A DNA stretch of 6,291 bases from Ruminococcus sp. CAG:403 (GTDB lineage: Bacteria; Bacillota; Clostridia; Oscillospirales; Ruminococcaceae), in contig FR899081.1 of the NCBI GenBank assembly GCA_000437255.1, positions 33,103 to 39,393 on the forward strand, given 5' to 3'. The number at the start of each line of letters is the position of its first letter. The stretch's first letter is position 1. Under the pieces are notes generated by a model. The model did no database searches and was not told the origin of the DNA. It worked only from the letters and a program-made list of their open reading frames with translations. The translations under genes and the position numbers were made by a program. Of the stretch, positions 6,050-6,291 are shown in pieces.

Positions 6050-6291
6050 TCTGCTGCACCCTCCTTCTGAATGGCATCAAATGCGCAAAGTTGCTGACAG
6101 ACCCCGCAGCCTACACAAAGTGTTTCATCAATATTGACTTTTCCATGCCGAATCCGAAGCGCCGGGCAGCCGATACGCATACATGCTTTACAGCTCTTGC
6201 AAGCATTTTCCTCAACATGCAGCGGCGGAAGCGGCTTGACAGATTTCAGCAAAACACAGGGGCGACGGGAAATAATAACAGACGGCTCTTC
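6046..6291 (-). CDS. iorA: Indolepyruvate ferredoxin oxidoreductase, alpha subunit, C-terminal end (runs off right edge)
   Basis: The last 81 residues of IorA are in frame from the window edge to a TGA stop. The opening EEPSVIISRRPCVL is the conserved end of the thiamine-diphosphate catalytic part. It is followed by the C-terminal ferredoxin domain with two 4Fe-4S motifs, CKSCKACMRIGCP (Cys 31, 34, 37 and 42 of this fragment) and CVGCGVCQQLC (Cys 59, 62, 65 and 69). These clusters carry electrons from the active site to ferredoxin. About 500 residues lie beyond the window. The gene overlaps iorB by four bases. It should not be read as a separate small ferredoxin starting at the internal ATG near 6252, since the frame stays open upstream with IorA sequence. 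Confidence 0.93.
   Translation of the reverse strand, partial: EEPSVIISRRPCVLLKSVKPLPPLHVEENACKSCKACMRIGCPALRIRHGKVNIDETLCVGCGVCQQLCAFDAIQKEGAAE

Noticed and set aside
6046..6252. Stand-alone 68-residue ferredoxin
   Set aside because: The frame remains open to the window edge with the conserved PSVIISRRP segment of IorA, so this is its C-terminal ferredoxin domain, cut by the window.
1..6291. CRISPR array, insertion sequence or prophage signal
   Set aside because: There are no regularly spaced repeats, transposase or integrase motifs, or flanking inverted repeats; base composition and gene packing look uniform.

Overview
This window looks like the chromosome of an anaerobic Bacillota member, probably class Clostridia. 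The grounds are strong AGGAGG-type ribosome binding sites, near-consensus sigma-A promoters, a manganese riboswitch of the yybP-ykoY class, and the oxygen-sensitive indolepyruvate:ferredoxin oxidoreductase genes. The genus cannot be fixed from the sequence alone. No mobile element, CRISPR array, tRNA or rRNA gene was seen. The window is packed with ordinary-looking genes on both strands, and no stretch above 300 bases lacks a gene.

Left part (1-1797, minus strand). The first 527 codons of a P-type Ca2+/Mn2+-transporting ATPase run off the left edge. Its 5' leader is a complete regulatory unit: a TTGACA/TATACT promoter, a yybP-ykoY Mn2+ aptamer starting almost at the first transcribed base, a long intrinsic terminator that shares the 3' strand of the aptamer's closing stem, and then an optimal ribosome binding site. 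The layout predicts that Mn2+ binding blocks the terminator and turns on the exporter.

Middle part (1794-4035). A phosphinothricin/amino-acid N-acetyltransferase-like GNAT gene (minus) lies just upstream of the ATPase promoter, and its stop codon is inside the -35 box. It diverges from a nitrilase-superfamily omega-amidase gene (plus) that has its own clear promoter. The omega-amidase gene meets a tRNA m6t6A37 methyltransferase gene (trmO/tsaA, minus) tail to tail; their stop codons overlap and no terminator is visible.

Right part (3319-6291, minus strand). Reading leftward the order is iorA (C-terminal end only), iorB, a paaK-type phenylacetate-CoA ligase, and trmO. iorA/iorB and paaK/trmO are joined by ATGA start-stop overlaps. 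The one gap, iorB to paaK, holds two perfect hairpins that share one strand and so exclude each other. IorAB interconverts aryl-pyruvates and arylacetyl-CoA with ferredoxin. PaaK links arylacetates to arylacetyl-CoA. Together they can either degrade aromatic amino acids to arylacetates or salvage arylacetates for aromatic amino acid synthesis. trmO appears to be a passenger that is translationally coupled to this metabolic operon.

The observations most worth following up are the Mn2+ switch in front of a 'calcium' ATPase and the undescribed alternating hairpins in the iorB-paaK gap.
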